From: Sinomonas sp. P10A9
GTDB lineage: Bacteria > Actinomycetota > Actinomycetes > Actinomycetales > Micrococcaceae
Assembly: GCF_041022165.1 (NCBI RefSeq)
Contig: NZ_CP163302.1
Span: forward strand, 2,542,001 to 2,606,000
Reading direction: 5' to 3'
Length of the DNA stretch: 64,000 nucleotides
The notes under the pieces are model-generated. The model was not told where the DNA came from. It saw nothing but the letters and a program-made list of their open reading frames with translations, and searched no databases. Positions 9,221 through 17,620 of the stretch are shown one piece after another. Position numbers and translations under genes: made by a program. The first letter of the stretch is position 1, and every line of letters starts with the position of its first letter.

Positions 9221-10213
9221 CTAGAAGAGCGCCCGGGCGAGCTGCTGGCGCGCGGCAGCCACGCGGGGATCGGTGGCACCGATGACCTCGAAGAGCTCGA
9301 GAAGACGCACTCGCGCCGCCTCGCGCTCGTCCCCCGTGCTCCGGGCGATATAGCCCACGAGCCGGGAGAACGCGTCCTCGACATGGCCGCCAGCCACATC
9401 CAGATCCGCGACGGCGAGCTGCGCCTCGAGATCGTCCAGCGCCGAGGCGGCCACAGCGCGGGTGCGCTCGGCGGCGGTCTGGTCGACGTCGGACACGCGT
9501 GCCATGAGCTGGACCTGCGCGAGGCCGGCTTTGGCCTCGCGGTCCGCCGGCTGCTCTGCAAGGGCCTTGCGGTACGCGGCCTCGGCTGCGGCGAAGTCAC
9601 CGCGGTCGATCGCGTCGAACGCCTCCTGGTGCAGCGGCGGGAGCTCCGGTTCAGCGGCAGGTGCCGGGGCGCCGTCGACCGTGCTGGTCACGCCGTTCGC
9701 CGCAGCGACCTTGAGCAGCTCGTCCAGGAGCTGACGCGCCTGCTGTTCGGAGGCAGCACCCTGGAACAGCGGGATGGGCTGGCCCTTGAGGATCGCGACG
9801 GCGGTCGGGACCGCCTGGGCCTGGAACGCCTGCGCCAGCTGGGGAAAGGCCTCGACGTCCGCCGCCGCGTAGAGGAGGCGGCCGCCATAGGACGAGACCC
9901 AGGACGCCACGTCGTCGCGGATCCGCTGCGACTCGGGCGAGTAGGAGGCCCAGAGGAGCACGACGACGGGCACCGTCGCCGAGCGCTGCACGACGTCTCC
10001 GAAGGAACGCTCGTCGAGGTCGATCCTGTCGCCGTACTCGGCCCGGGGTGCGCCGGGGCCCCCCTCCGCGGCGGCGCCCACACGCGGGGCACCCGGTGCA
10101 CTCGCCGAGGAGGCCGGTGGCGTCGCCGTCGCACGCGCTTTGAGGGCTGACAGGTCGATCGCGCCGCGGAAGTTCAGCTGCGGCTCGGGCTGGCGGGAAC
10201 CGGGAACGCTCAT
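9221..10213 (-). CDS. YbbN-like thioredoxin-fold / TPR protein
   Basis: A 330-residue soluble protein. An Ala/Pro/Gly-rich N-terminal stretch (about 25-60) precedes a thioredoxin-like domain (about 60-170) and a C-terminal tetratricopeptide region (about 200-330) with repeats such as AIDRGDFAAAEAAYRKAL. This is the architecture of YbbN/CnoX-type co-chaperones. The position of the redox CxxC is SPES (residues 92-95, within WASYSPESQ), so the fold is kept but thiol-disulfide activity is not expected. The start is ATG 10213. A stress or chaperone-holding role is inferred from the family. Confidence 0.82.
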   Translation of the reverse strand: MSVPGSRQPEPQLNFRGAIDLSALKARATATPPASSASAPGAPRVGAAAEGGPGAPRAEYGDRIDLDERSFGDVVQRSATVPVVVLLWASYSPESQRIRDDVASWVSSYGGRLLYAAADVEAFPQLAQAFQAQAVPTAVAILKGQPIPLFQGAASEQQARQLLDELLKVAAANGVTSTVDGAPAPAAEPELPPLHQEAFDAIDRGDFAAAEAAYRKALAEQPADREAKAGLAQVQLMARVSDVDQTAAERTRAVAASALDDLEAQLAVADLDVAGGHVEDAFSRLVGYIARSTGDEREAARVRLLELFEVIGATDPRVAAARQQLARALF

Positions 10214-10255
10214 GGGGTCCAGCTTAGCGAGGCGGCAGGGCGAAGTCGCACAGAC

Positions 10256-10280
10256 GGGCCCGCACCGGAAGTGCGGCCCC
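10256..10280 (-). terminator. GC-rich hairpin downstream of secreted protein gene
   Basis: A stem of six pairs (ccgcac/gtgcgg, loop cggaa), extended by three G-C pairs beyond one mismatch, lies about 60 bases past the stop of the leftward gene ending at 10341. There is no T-run on the minus strand, so it is at best a weak or Rho-assisted terminator. Confidence 0.35.
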
Positions 10281-10340
10281 GCCTGGTGTGGAGGCGCAGT
10301 GCGTCTCCTGGACGCCCAGCGCGTCCGAGGATCAAGCGCG

Positions 10341-12083
10341 TCAGCTCACGCTCGCGCCCGAGAGGTTGCGGGTGGCCCCGATGAGCTGCACCGGCTGCGC
10401 GGCGCCGTCCTTGCCGATGTACAGCATGAGGGACTCCCGGAAGGTCAGCGTCATCTTGGTCTTCGCCTCCTTGCCCCCGGCGAGCGCCGCGGCGTCGTCC
10501 TGGAGGGTGACCTTGTCGCCGTCGGACTTGGGCGTTCCCTCGACGGTGAAGTCGAGCGGGGCGACCACGATCGCGCCGCCATCGGCCGTGCGGAAGGCCG
10601 CGGCCTCGTCCCCGACCAGCGAGTGCTTGAACGTGAAGTTCGCGTTCGCGGCCTTGGCGATATCGCTCTGGTAGCCGAATGTGTCCTTGATATAGGCGTT
10701 GTCCGGGATCTTGTCCTTCCAGCCGCTGTCCGCACTGGTCAGCCTGTCGGCAATGCCCCCGAGGGCGTCCTTGGCGCTCACCGCCAGGCCGGACTTGTCA
10801 TCCAGCGCGATCTGGTCGGCGCCGGTCTTGGGCGTCCCAGGAATCGTTGCACCGGGCAGGAGCGGCGCGGCCTCGGTGAGCTTGAAGTTGTCGCGGGCCG
10901 TGGCCTGGCGCAGCGTGAGGAGCTGCGGTGTGCTGTTGCCATCGCCCTGCGTCACCGCGACGATGGTGCGCGGCCACGAGCGCTGGGTCGTGACGACGGT
11001 CGTGAGCAGCTTGGACGCGCGGACCGGAGCGATCGCGGGTGCGGTCGAGACGGAGGCGCGCACCTTGTAGTTCTGGGTGCGCGCAAGGAGCGCCGATCCG
11101 TCGGCACGCGGGGCGAGCTTGCCGGCGTCCTTCCCGTCATCGCCGGCCTGGAGCGCACTCGCGGTCTGGTCGAGGATCCGGGAAAGCTGGTCCTCGGTCA
11201 CGACCCGGGCCTTGGCCTGCTCCGACGCGCTGGGCGAAGCGCTGGGCGACGGGGCCGGCGAGCTGTCCGCCTGCGCGGGAATCGCGCCGAAGCCCGCGAG
11301 CCCAAGCACCACGGCGAGGGCCGCAGCCACCCTGGCGGCAGGGCCGCGGCGCACGGCCGCGGCGGTGAGCTCGGCCGTGCCTGCCGGGCGCTCAACATGC
11401 GGGATGGGTGCTGTCCCGGAATCGCCAGCCGCAGACGCAGGACGGCGCCGACCACCTGTCGCGGGACCGGATCCACCCGTGCCTCGGCGGCGCGGTAATC
11501 CGAACACCGCGATCGCGGCGGCACCGAGGACGAGAATGGCGCCGATGACGATGAGCGGCACGGCCCACGGCATGGTCGCGTGGCTCGGCCACGTGATAGT
11601 CACGTCCTGCGGGGCAGGCGCCGTGCCGTCGCTCGCGAGCAGGAGCTGCCAGTCGCCGGAGTCGGGGAGATCCCAGTGGTACTCGAGCGTGCCGTTGGCG
11701 TTCTGGGTCGTGGCAAACAGGTCGGCACCGGCCGGATTCGGGGAGGTCGCCTCCCCGTCGGCATGGGTAGCGGAGAGCACCTTGCCGTCCGGGGACGCCC
11801 CATCGATCGTCGTGTGGGCGGCCTTTCCTACCCATGCGGCCATGTCGTCGGGGCGCGCGGCGGCCAAGACGTAGTTGCCGTCTCCGTGGATCGTCAGGGT
11901 TGCCTCTCCCCCTCGGAGGTCACGGAGCTTGGTGTCGATCACCGTCAGCGGCGCAGCCTGGGTATCGGCGGGGAGGGTCGCAGTGACCTGCTCGTCCGGT
12001 GCCCACCACGTCAGCTGGCCGATGCCTGCTACTAGGGCTACGAGGCCGAGCAGCACGAGCGCAGCTACGGTCTTCAGTCGCAC
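10341..12083 (-). CDS. unrecognised membrane/secreted protein with two signal-like segments
   Basis: A 580-residue protein I cannot assign to a named family. Hydrophobic segment 1 (residues 5-27) looks like a signal anchor, followed by an extracytoplasmic-looking domain (28-170). Segment 2 (172-196) is followed by a basic, Gly/Pro-rich linker. Segment 3 (251-271) ends in the signal-peptidase-like IPAQA-D and is followed by a Ser/Pro/Ala linker and about 290 residues rich in Asp, Lys, Ser and Thr. The layout reads like two secreted domains joined head to tail. The start is GTG 12083, with GAGG eight bases upstream. It is divergent from the AI-2E family transporter. Confidence 0.75.
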   Translation of the reverse strand: MRLKTVAALVLLGLVALVAGIGQLTWWAPDEQVTATLPADTQAAPLTVIDTKLRDLRGGEATLTIHGDGNYVLAAARPDDMAAWVGKAAHTTIDGASPDGKVLSATHADGEATSPNPAGADLFATTQNANGTLEYHWDLPDSGDWQLLLASDGTAPAPQDVTITWPSHATMPWAVPLIVIGAILVLGAAAIAVFGLPRRRGTGGSGPATGGRRRPASAAGDSGTAPIPHVERPAGTAELTAAAVRRGPAARVAAALAVVLGLAGFGAIPAQADSSPAPSPSASPSASEQAKARVVTEDQLSRILDQTASALQAGDDGKDAGKLAPRADGSALLARTQNYKVRASVSTAPAIAPVRASKLLTTVVTTQRSWPRTIVAVTQGDGNSTPQLLTLRQATARDNFKLTEAAPLLPGATIPGTPKTGADQIALDDKSGLAVSAKDALGGIADRLTSADSGWKDKIPDNAYIKDTFGYQSDIAKAANANFTFKHSLVGDEAAAFRTADGGAIVVAPLDFTVEGTPKSDGDKVTLQDDAAALAGGKEAKTKMTLTFRESLMLYIGKDGAAQPVQLIGATRNLSGASVS

Positions 12084-12274
12084 AGAAATAACCTCACGTC
12101 GGGGGAAGGGAACCCCTCCATGGTAACCAAATCGTGATCATCGAGTCGCATCGGACCGGCTGGTAGCCTGTGCGCGTAAGGTCCGGGGGCCTGCGCCGTG
12201 CCACGCCGCAGGCAGCATGACGCGCAGCGGAACGCGCCCTCCGCCGGACCCCTGACGAGCAGAAGGCGAGACGC
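12084..12274. promoter_or_regulatory. divergent intergenic region
   Basis: These 191 bases separate the leftward secreted-protein gene from the rightward AI-2E family gene and must hold both promoters. The first 60 bases next to 12083 are relatively AT-rich (aataacctc, aaccaaatcgtgatcatcgag). I cannot identify confident -35/-10 pairs. Confidence 0.45.
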
Positions 12275-13591
12275 GTGGGAGAGAACCACACAGCCGGACC
12301 CATCGAGCCGGAGTCTCCCGCGGCGTCGGGGGCCAACCCCGCTGTCGAACAGCCGGTGCTCGGCGGCGGCCAGCGCAAGGCGCACCATGGAGTGATCGGC
12401 TTCGCACAGGACATCGCCCATCGGCTCCGGACCCCGATTCCGGGCGCCCAGCCGCGGGTCCGCTTCGAGATGCCGCCGCTGCGGGAGGCCAACGAAGACG
12501 ATGGCAACGACGCCGAAGACGGCGGTACCGACCTCGGCGAGCCAGGGCCCCGCGTTTCCAAGGGCAATCCGATCTACGTCGGACTCATGGGCACTGTCGG
12601 CGTCGGGATCGCCCTTGCCCTCTACTACATCGCGGCCCACACGACCCAGCTCCTCCTGTGGATCCTCGCGGCCCTCTTCATCGCGCTGGGCCTCGATCCG
12701 GTGGTCCGCTGGCTCGAGTCGCATCGCGTCCCGCGCGCGCTCGGGATTTCCGTGACGATCGTCGCGCTCCTTGCCGTTCTCGGCGCATTCTTCGGCACGC
12801 TCATTCCCGCCATGGTGGACCAGATCACCCAGCTCGTGAACAACGTCCCGACGTGGATCCAGGACTTCCTGGGCTCCGACTTCTACCGCAGTATCGACGA
12901 GCAATTCGGCATCAAGAACCGCATCACCGAGGAACTGCAGAAGCTCGGGCAGGACTCCACCACGGTCACGAACCTCTTCGGCGGCGTCCTCGGCGTCGGG
13001 TCGACGATCGCCAATTCGCTGTTCGGCGTCCTCGTCGTCGTGGTGCTCAGTCTGTACTTCCTCTCGGCGATGCCGGCCATGAAGGTGTGGGCGTACCGGC
13101 TCGCGCCCCGCTCGCGCCGTCGTCGGGTCGAGGCGCTGAGCGAGGAGATCACGCGCTCGGTCGGCAACTACGTGATCGGCCAGGTGTGCGTCGCCGTGAT
13201 CAACGCGGGGTTCGCATTCATCGTCATGACCATCCTGAATGTGCCGTTCGCCGCGCTGCTCGCGTTCGTGGTCGGCTTCCTCGCGTTCATTCCGCTCGTG
13301 GGCGGGGTCGTGGCCGGCGTCATCATCTCGCTCGTCGCGCTCACGGGCGGATGGCAGACAGGCCTCATCATGGCCATCGCCTACTTCGGCTACCTGCAGT
13401 TCGAGGCCTACTTCGTGTCGCCGCGCATCATGCAGCGCGCCGTGGCCGTCCCTGGACCAGTCGCCGTCATCTCGGTGATTGCCGGCGGCAGCCTCCTTGG
13501 CGTCCTCGGCGCGCTCATCGCCATCCCCACCGCGGCCTCGGTCATGCTCCTGATCCGCGAGGTCTTCATCACGCGCCAGGACCGGCGCTGA
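12275..13591 (+). CDS. AI-2E family transporter (PerM-like)
   Basis: A 438-residue membrane protein of the AI-2E/PerM family. A hydrophilic N-terminus of about 100 residues precedes the membrane part, which opens with GLMGTVGVGIALALYYIAAH. A characteristic large loop after the third segment contains QITQLVNNVPTWIQDFLG. The C-terminal block runs FLAFIPLVGGVVAGVIISL, then PRIMQRAVAVPGPVAVISV, typical for the family. Members export diverse substrates or act as antiporters; autoinducer transport should not be assumed. The start is GTG 12275, with a GAAGGCGAG ribosome site upstream. Confidence 0.88.
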   Translation: MGENHTAGPIEPESPAASGANPAVEQPVLGGGQRKAHHGVIGFAQDIAHRLRTPIPGAQPRVRFEMPPLREANEDDGNDAEDGGTDLGEPGPRVSKGNPIYVGLMGTVGVGIALALYYIAAHTTQLLLWILAALFIALGLDPVVRWLESHRVPRALGISVTIVALLAVLGAFFGTLIPAMVDQITQLVNNVPTWIQDFLGSDFYRSIDEQFGIKNRITEELQKLGQDSTTVTNLFGGVLGVGSTIANSLFGVLVVVVLSLYFLSAMPAMKVWAYRLAPRSRRRRVEALSEEITRSVGNYVIGQVCVAVINAGFAFIVMTILNVPFAALLAFVVGFLAFIPLVGGVVAGVIISLVALTGGWQTGLIMAIAYFGYLQFEAYFVSPRIMQRAVAVPGPVAVISVIAGGSLLGVLGALIAIPTAASVMLLIREVFITRQDRR

Positions 13592-13633
13592 CCGCGTCTG
13601 GGAGGAAGCCGAGCGAGGCCGACGCCCCCGGTG

Positions 13634-14422
13634 TCAGCCCGCTGTCGCCGCGGGGCCGACCCACGTCGTCGGGAGCTCGACCGCAGTGCCCGTGACGGCG
13701 GAGACAACCTCATTCAGGGCCCGCTGCACGAACTTCTCACCGACCCACAGGTGCTTGCCGCCGTCGATGCCGATCACACGTGTCTGCGGAACGCGCGCAA
13801 AACGGTCCCCTGCCTCTGCCGGGCGCAGGTAGTCGTCGAATTCCGGCACGAGAGCGATGAGCGGCCGGCCGAAGGCAGCCCAGGCATCGAGGTCGGCGTC
13901 GACCGCCCGGTGCAGGGGCGGCGAGAGGAGGACCGCGCCGTCGATCTGATCCCCGATCGGCGTGGTGGCGCCGTACTTCAGGACGAGCTCGGTCCCGAAG
14001 GACCAGCCCACAAGCCAGCGGTGAGCCAGGCCCCGATCGGCCGCGAAGCGCACAGCGGCCTCGGCGTCGGCCCGCTCCCCGACGCCCTCCTCGAACCGTC
14101 CCCCGCTCGTGCCCCGCGGGCTCGACGTGCCGCGGGTATTGAACCGCAGGACGGCGATCCCAGCGAGCGCCGGCAGCCTGAACGATGCCTTGCGGAAGAC
14201 GTGCGAGTCCATGAAACCGCCATGGGTGGGCAGCGGATGCAACGTCACCAGTGTCGCAATCGGGTCCCGGTCCTCGGGCAGCGCAAGCTCGCCCACCAGC
14301 GTGAGCCCGTCCTCGGTGTGCAGTTCGACGTTCTCGCGGCGCGCCGGCAGCACCGTGTTGGCACGGATCGGCAGGGGGGCGTCGGAACTGGTGAACGCAT
14401 ACGAGGCGGGGTCGAAGCTCAT
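13634..14422 (-). CDS. alpha/beta hydrolase
   Basis: A predicted serine hydrolase of about 262 residues. HPLPTHGGFMDS resembles the oxyanion-hole HG region, and GWSFGTELVLKYG gives the nucleophile elbow G-W-S-F-G. The C-terminal IDGGKHLW places a histidine where the catalytic His is expected. The overall pattern is like the small YhbB/Fpr-linked hydrolases annotated simply as alpha/beta hydrolase; the substrate is unknown. I chose ATG 14422; GTG 14431 is in frame three codons upstream. It converges on the AI-2E family gene with a 42-base gap. Confidence 0.82.
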   Translation of the reverse strand: MSFDPASYAFTSSDAPLPIRANTVLPARRENVELHTEDGLTLVGELALPEDRDPIATLVTLHPLPTHGGFMDSHVFRKASFRLPALAGIAVLRFNTRGTSSPRGTSGGRFEEGVGERADAEAAVRFAADRGLAHRWLVGWSFGTELVLKYGATTPIGDQIDGAVLLSPPLHRAVDADLDAWAAFGRPLIALVPEFDDYLRPAEAGDRFARVPQTRVIGIDGGKHLWVGEKFVQRALNEVVSAVTGTAVELPTTWVGPAATAG

Positions 14423-14434
14423 GCGCCCCACAGT

Positions 14435-14476
14435 ATCGAAACCAGCCGGACCGCGATCGAATCCAGCGGGACCGCA
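14435..14476. repeat. 21-bp tandem duplication upstream of hydrolase
   Basis: Two adjacent 21-bp copies (atcgaaaccagccggaccgc and atcgaatccagcgggaccgc, each plus one base) differ at three positions. The array ends 12 bases before the hydrolase ATG. On the minus strand the proximal copy ends in GGTTTCGATACT, and GATACT could serve as a -10 element, so the duplication may overlap the promoter. Confidence 0.65.
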
Positions 14477-14512
14477 GCCCGCCCACCCGGCTTGAGGGGC
14501 GCCGTCGTGCCC

Positions 14513-14857
14513 CTAGCGGTAGCGGAAGGTGCGGGTTCGCCAGCAGTGGGTGTGCCAGTGGCGGCGTTCGGCGATTCCCGCCTCCTCGCCGAACAGGTTG
14601 TCATCGGCCCACACGACCAGATGCGCCGTCCCGGGCGGAATGGCGCGCGAGCACCCGGGGCACGTGTAGACCTTGGCCGCGTTCCGCGTGGTGACCTGGC
14701 GCACGCGCCACTCGCCGTCGGGCGCCGATTCGAGGCGAGCGAACCCCGCCAGCACACGTTCGGGGTTGAAGTCGTCGAGATCCTCGCGGGCATCCGACGC
14801 CGCGCGCTCGCTCCGCGGGGGGTCCGGGCGGCGTCGGGGTCGGTTCGAGCGAGGCAT
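14513..14857 (-). CDS. small Cys/His-rich protein next to nucS
   Basis: A 114-residue protein, basic at the N-terminus (MPRSNRPRRRPDPPRS) with a compact C-terminal domain. That domain carries YTCPGCSRAIPPGTAHLVVW and RRHWHTHCW, a CxxC plus HxHxxC arrangement that looks like a treble-clef or zinc-ribbon site. Relatives in Arthrobacter are, from memory, often labelled ATP/GTP-binding protein, for which I see no support in the sequence. The start is ATG 14857; a longer frame to 14920 runs into the promoter region of nucS. It is divergent from nucS across 77 bases. Confidence 0.78.
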   Translation of the reverse strand: MPRSNRPRRRPDPPRSERAASDAREDLDDFNPERVLAGFARLESAPDGEWRVRQVTTRNAAKVYTCPGCSRAIPPGTAHLVVWADDNLFGEEAGIAERRHWHTHCWRTRTFRYR

Positions 14858-14934
14858 GCGTCCATTCTGCCGTCTCGCGACCGGCGGCGCCTCGGCCAGG
14901 CACGCCCCGCTGCCTGCCACGGTAGAGTTCTCGG
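14858..14934. promoter_or_regulatory. divergent promoter region, Cys/His protein and nucS
   Basis: Seventy-seven bases separate the two divergent starts and must carry both promoters. The tract ccacggtagagttctcgg just before nucS contains GTAGAGT, a possible -10-like element, which would leave only a very short leader. No firm -35 is seen. Confidence 0.4.
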
Positions 14935-15630
14935 GTGCGACTCGTCATTGCCCGATGCTCCGTCGACTATGTGGGCCGGCTCAAGGCCCACCTGCCCCTC
15001 GCCACTCGGCTACTCGTGGTCAAGTCGGACGGCTCGGTGCTCGTGCACTCCGACGGCGGATCGTACAAGCCGCTCAACTGGATGAGCCCCCCGGCCACCC
15101 TGCGCGTTCTCTCGCCTGATGAGGCCGATCTCGAGGACGGCGTCGCCGAGCAGTGGACCGTCCAGTCCGCCAAGACGGACGACCGGCTGATCGTCAACCT
15201 GCATGAAGTGCTCCATGACACGAGCCACGAGCTCGGCGTCGATCCCGGCCTCATCAAGGACGGCGTCGAATCCGATCTGCAGCGGCTCCTCGCGGAGCAG
15301 ATCGAGACACTCGGTGCCGGCTACACGCTCATCCGGCGCGAGTACTACACCGCGATCGGTCCGGTCGACATCCTCGCCCGTGACAGCTCCGGGGCCACGG
15401 TGGCCATCGAGCTCAAGCGGCGCGGCGACATCGACGGCGTGGAGCAGCTCACCCGATACCTCGAGCTTCTCAACCGCGATCCGCGCCTGGCCCCGGTGCG
15501 CGGCATCTTCGCCGCACAACAGATCAAGCCGCAGGCACGGGTGCTGGCCCAGGACCGCGGCATCGACTGCGTCACGCTCGACTACGACGCGATGCGCGGG
15601 GTCGACGACGTCGAGTCGCGCCTCTTCTGA
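14935..15630 (+). CDS. nucS: mismatch-specific endonuclease NucS (EndoMS)
   Basis: A 231-residue homologue of NucS/EndoMS, the nuclease of the MutS/MutL-independent mismatch repair pathway of many actinobacteria and archaea. The C-terminal RecB-like nuclease domain has GPVDILARD with Asp145 and AIELKRRGD with Glu159 and Lys161, the PD-(D/E)xK set, followed by [11 protein letters not shown]. The extreme C-terminus ends ESRLF, which fits the short hydrophobic beta-clamp-binding tail described for bacterial NucS. The start is GTG 14935. It is the usual length and sits alone, 92 bases before nagA. Confidence 0.95.
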   Translation: MRLVIARCSVDYVGRLKAHLPLATRLLVVKSDGSVLVHSDGGSYKPLNWMSPPATLRVLSPDEADLEDGVAEQWTVQSAKTDDRLIVNLHEVLHDTSHELGVDPGLIKDGVESDLQRLLAEQIETLGAGYTLIRREYYTAIGPVDILARDSSGATVAIELKRRGDIDGVEQLTRYLELLNRDPRLAPVRGIFAAQQIKPQARVLAQDRGIDCVTLDYDAMRGVDDVESRLF

Positions 15631-15722
15631 GGCCCAGGGCCTCCTTCCGCGGACACTGTTGCGGCACGGGCATCCTGCTCGGCCCCATACGCACGACGTC
15701 GGCACTCGCCTAAGGTAGTGCC

Positions 15723-16961
15723 ATGACCTCCGCCGAGACGCGCGCCCCGGAAGCTCCAGCCCGCCTGATCCTGCGTGGAACGATCGTGAGCGACGGCGTC
15801 ACGCTGGGCGACGGGCTGGTCGCCGTCGAGGACGACCGGATCGAGTACGCGGGGCCGGCGGACGAGTTCGATTCTGCGGAGTTCGGAGGCACCGAAGTGC
15901 CGCTCCCCGAGGGAGCACGGCTCCTCCCGGGGCTCGTGGACCTCCACTGCCACGGCGCGGACGGCGTCGACTTCCCCAGCAGCGACGAGGACGAAGCACG
16001 CCGTGGACTGGCGTTCCTCCACCGTCGAGGCACCACAACGCTGCTCGCGAGTCTCGTCACCGCGTCGAAGGACGAGCTGCTGCGCGGCGTCGCCGTCTTC
16101 TCCAAGCTCGACGGCGAGGGCCTCGTCGCCGGGGTCCATGCGGAGGGGCCCTTCCTCTCGCACACGCGCTGCGGGGCCCAGAACCCTGCCTTCCTCCTCG
16201 AGCCCGACGTGGACTTCGCGATGGAGCTCATCGAGGCCGCGGAAGGCACGCTGGCCACCATGACCTACGCGCCCGAACTTCCAGGGGCATCGGACCTCGT
16301 CGACCTGCTGACTGCCCATGGCGTGACCCCCTCCCTCGGCCACACCGACTGCGACGATGCGACGGCCGAGGCCTCGCTCGAGCGGGCACGGGACGGGCTC
16401 GCCGCGGCGGGATTCGACGGCGCCGAGGGAATTCCCACGGTGACCCACCTCTTCAATGGCATGCCTCCGCTGCACCACCGCTCCCCTGGCCCCGTGGCCG
16501 CGTGCCTGCGCGCGGCAGCAGCCGGGATGGCCGTGATCGAACTCGTGGCCGACGGCGTCCACCTGGCACCTGCCATGGTGCGCACCGTGTTCGAGCTCGT
16601 GGGCTTCGGGAACATTGCCCTCGTGACCGACTCGATGGCGGCGGCTGGGCTCAGCGACGGCCACTACATGCTCGGTCCCTCCCCCGTAACGGTGGCCGGC
16701 GGGGTGGCAACACTGGACGCGACGGGTTCGATCGCGGGCGGTACGGCTACGCTCCTGGACGTCGTGGCACGCACGGCCGCCGCGGGAGTGCCCTTGGCCG
16801 AGGCCGTTGTCTCCGCCACCGCGGTTCCAGCCGGAGTGCTCGGCCGTTCGGACGAGTTCGGCAGCCTCCGCCGCGGGCTCCGGGCCGACATCGTGGCGAC
16901 GGACGCGGACCTGAGGCTTGTAGCCGTCGTGCGTGCTGGCAGGCTCCTCCCTTCGGCCTAG
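15723..16961 (+). CDS. nagA: N-acetylglucosamine-6-phosphate deacetylase
   Basis: Removes acetate from GlcNAc-6-phosphate, giving the nagB substrate. The 412-residue TIM-barrel amidohydrolase shows LVDLHCHGADG (His75, His77), VHAEGPFLS (Glu141), SLGHTDCD (His207), THLFNGMPPLHHR and VTDSMAAAG with the catalytic-type Asp. These are the metal and substrate positions of NagA. The start is ATG 15723, preceded by ctaaggtagtgcc. It appears monocistronic: nucS ends 92 bases before it and a 320-base gap follows. Confidence 0.95.
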   Translation: MTSAETRAPEAPARLILRGTIVSDGVTLGDGLVAVEDDRIEYAGPADEFDSAEFGGTEVPLPEGARLLPGLVDLHCHGADGVDFPSSDEDEARRGLAFLHRRGTTTLLASLVTASKDELLRGVAVFSKLDGEGLVAGVHAEGPFLSHTRCGAQNPAFLLEPDVDFAMELIEAAEGTLATMTYAPELPGASDLVDLLTAHGVTPSLGHTDCDDATAEASLERARDGLAAAGFDGAEGIPTVTHLFNGMPPLHHRSPGPVAACLRAAAAGMAVIELVADGVHLAPAMVRTVFELVGFGNIALVTDSMAAAGLSDGHYMLGPSPVTVAGGVATLDATGSIAGGTATLLDVVARTAAAGVPLAEAVVSATAVPAGVLGRSDEFGSLRRGLRADIVATDADLRLVAVVRAGRLLPSA

Positions 16962-17281
16962 GCCTGGGCTCAACGCCGAGAGCAGAGCGCCCCGGAATGC
17001 CATTCGGCAACCGGGAGGACCGCCGTCGAATCCGTTCTCTTGGCGTTCTCCTGTATTTCTCCAGACCTTTGAGAACAAAGTCTGTCGATGCCGTTGACCA
17101 TACCTGCAGAGCGTGATTGGCTAAGAGCAGTCTTGATGTAGGTAGCAATGTTTTTCATGCAATGCATGCTCGCAAGACCGTTGCGAGCGTGGAGTTCCCG
17201 GCCGGCCGGGTCTCCCGCGGAGTAACTCGGCCGGCACATAAGTGTCGGCGTCTGGTAGCAATCCACAGGAGAACGCAGGAC
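16962..17281 (+). promoter_or_regulatory. upstream region and probable long leader of cold-shock gene
   Basis: This 320-base stretch has no convincing gene. Bases 17041-17160 are clearly more AT-rich than the surroundings. TTGACC at 17094-17099 could be a -35 element, with a poor -10 about 18 bases on; confidence in it is low. The stretch nearest the gene (about 17160-17281) would form a leader of more than 100 bases, as known for cspA-type genes, where leader folding senses temperature. AGGAG at 17267-17271 and a nearer AGGAC serve the ATG at 17282. Confidence 0.5.
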
Positions 17282-17485
17282 ATGGCACAGGGAACCGTTA
17301 AGTGGTTCAACGCCGAGAAGGGCTTCGGCTTCATCACTCCAGATGACGCCCAGTCGGACGTCTTCGTCCACTACTCGGAGATCAAGTCGAACGGCTTCCG
17401 CACGCTGGAAGAGAACCAGCGTGTCGAGTTTGAGATCGGTCAGGGCGCCAAGGGGCCTCAGGCCACGGGGGTCATCGCTCTCTGA
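17282..17485 (+). CDS. cold-shock domain protein
   Basis: A 67-residue CspA-family single-strand nucleic-acid chaperone. The single OB-fold shows [18 protein letters not shown], with RNP1 KGFGFI, and RNP2 VFVHY, and ends in the usual [10 protein letters not shown]. The start is ATG 17282; the frame stays open upstream to 17117, but those codons lack family sequence and a ribosome site precedes the ATG. The gene is monocistronic between a long leader and a strong terminator. Which paralogue (cspA, cspB or other) it is cannot be told. Confidence 0.95.
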   Translation: MAQGTVKWFNAEKGFGFITPDDAQSDVFVHYSEIKSNGFRTLEENQRVEFEIGQGAKGPQATGVIAL

Positions 17486-17515
17486 GCGACTGACTGAATC
17501 GGCCTAGAGCCGCTA

Positions 17516-17549
17516 GAGGGGCTCCGGAGAACCGGAGCCCCTCTTTTTT
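17516..17549 (+). terminator. intrinsic terminator of cold-shock gene
   Basis: A perfect 12-bp GC-rich stem (17516-17527 with 17532-17543, loop agaa) is followed directly by six T residues. It is the clearest Rho-independent terminator in the window. It lies 31 bases after the cold-shock stop and between convergent genes. Confidence 0.95.
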
Positions 17550-17620
17550 CCTTCATTTTTTACTTGAAATGTAAAGAATCATCTGCGGTGCCGAATTGTC
17601 GCGCCTTCCGGCAATCCGTG

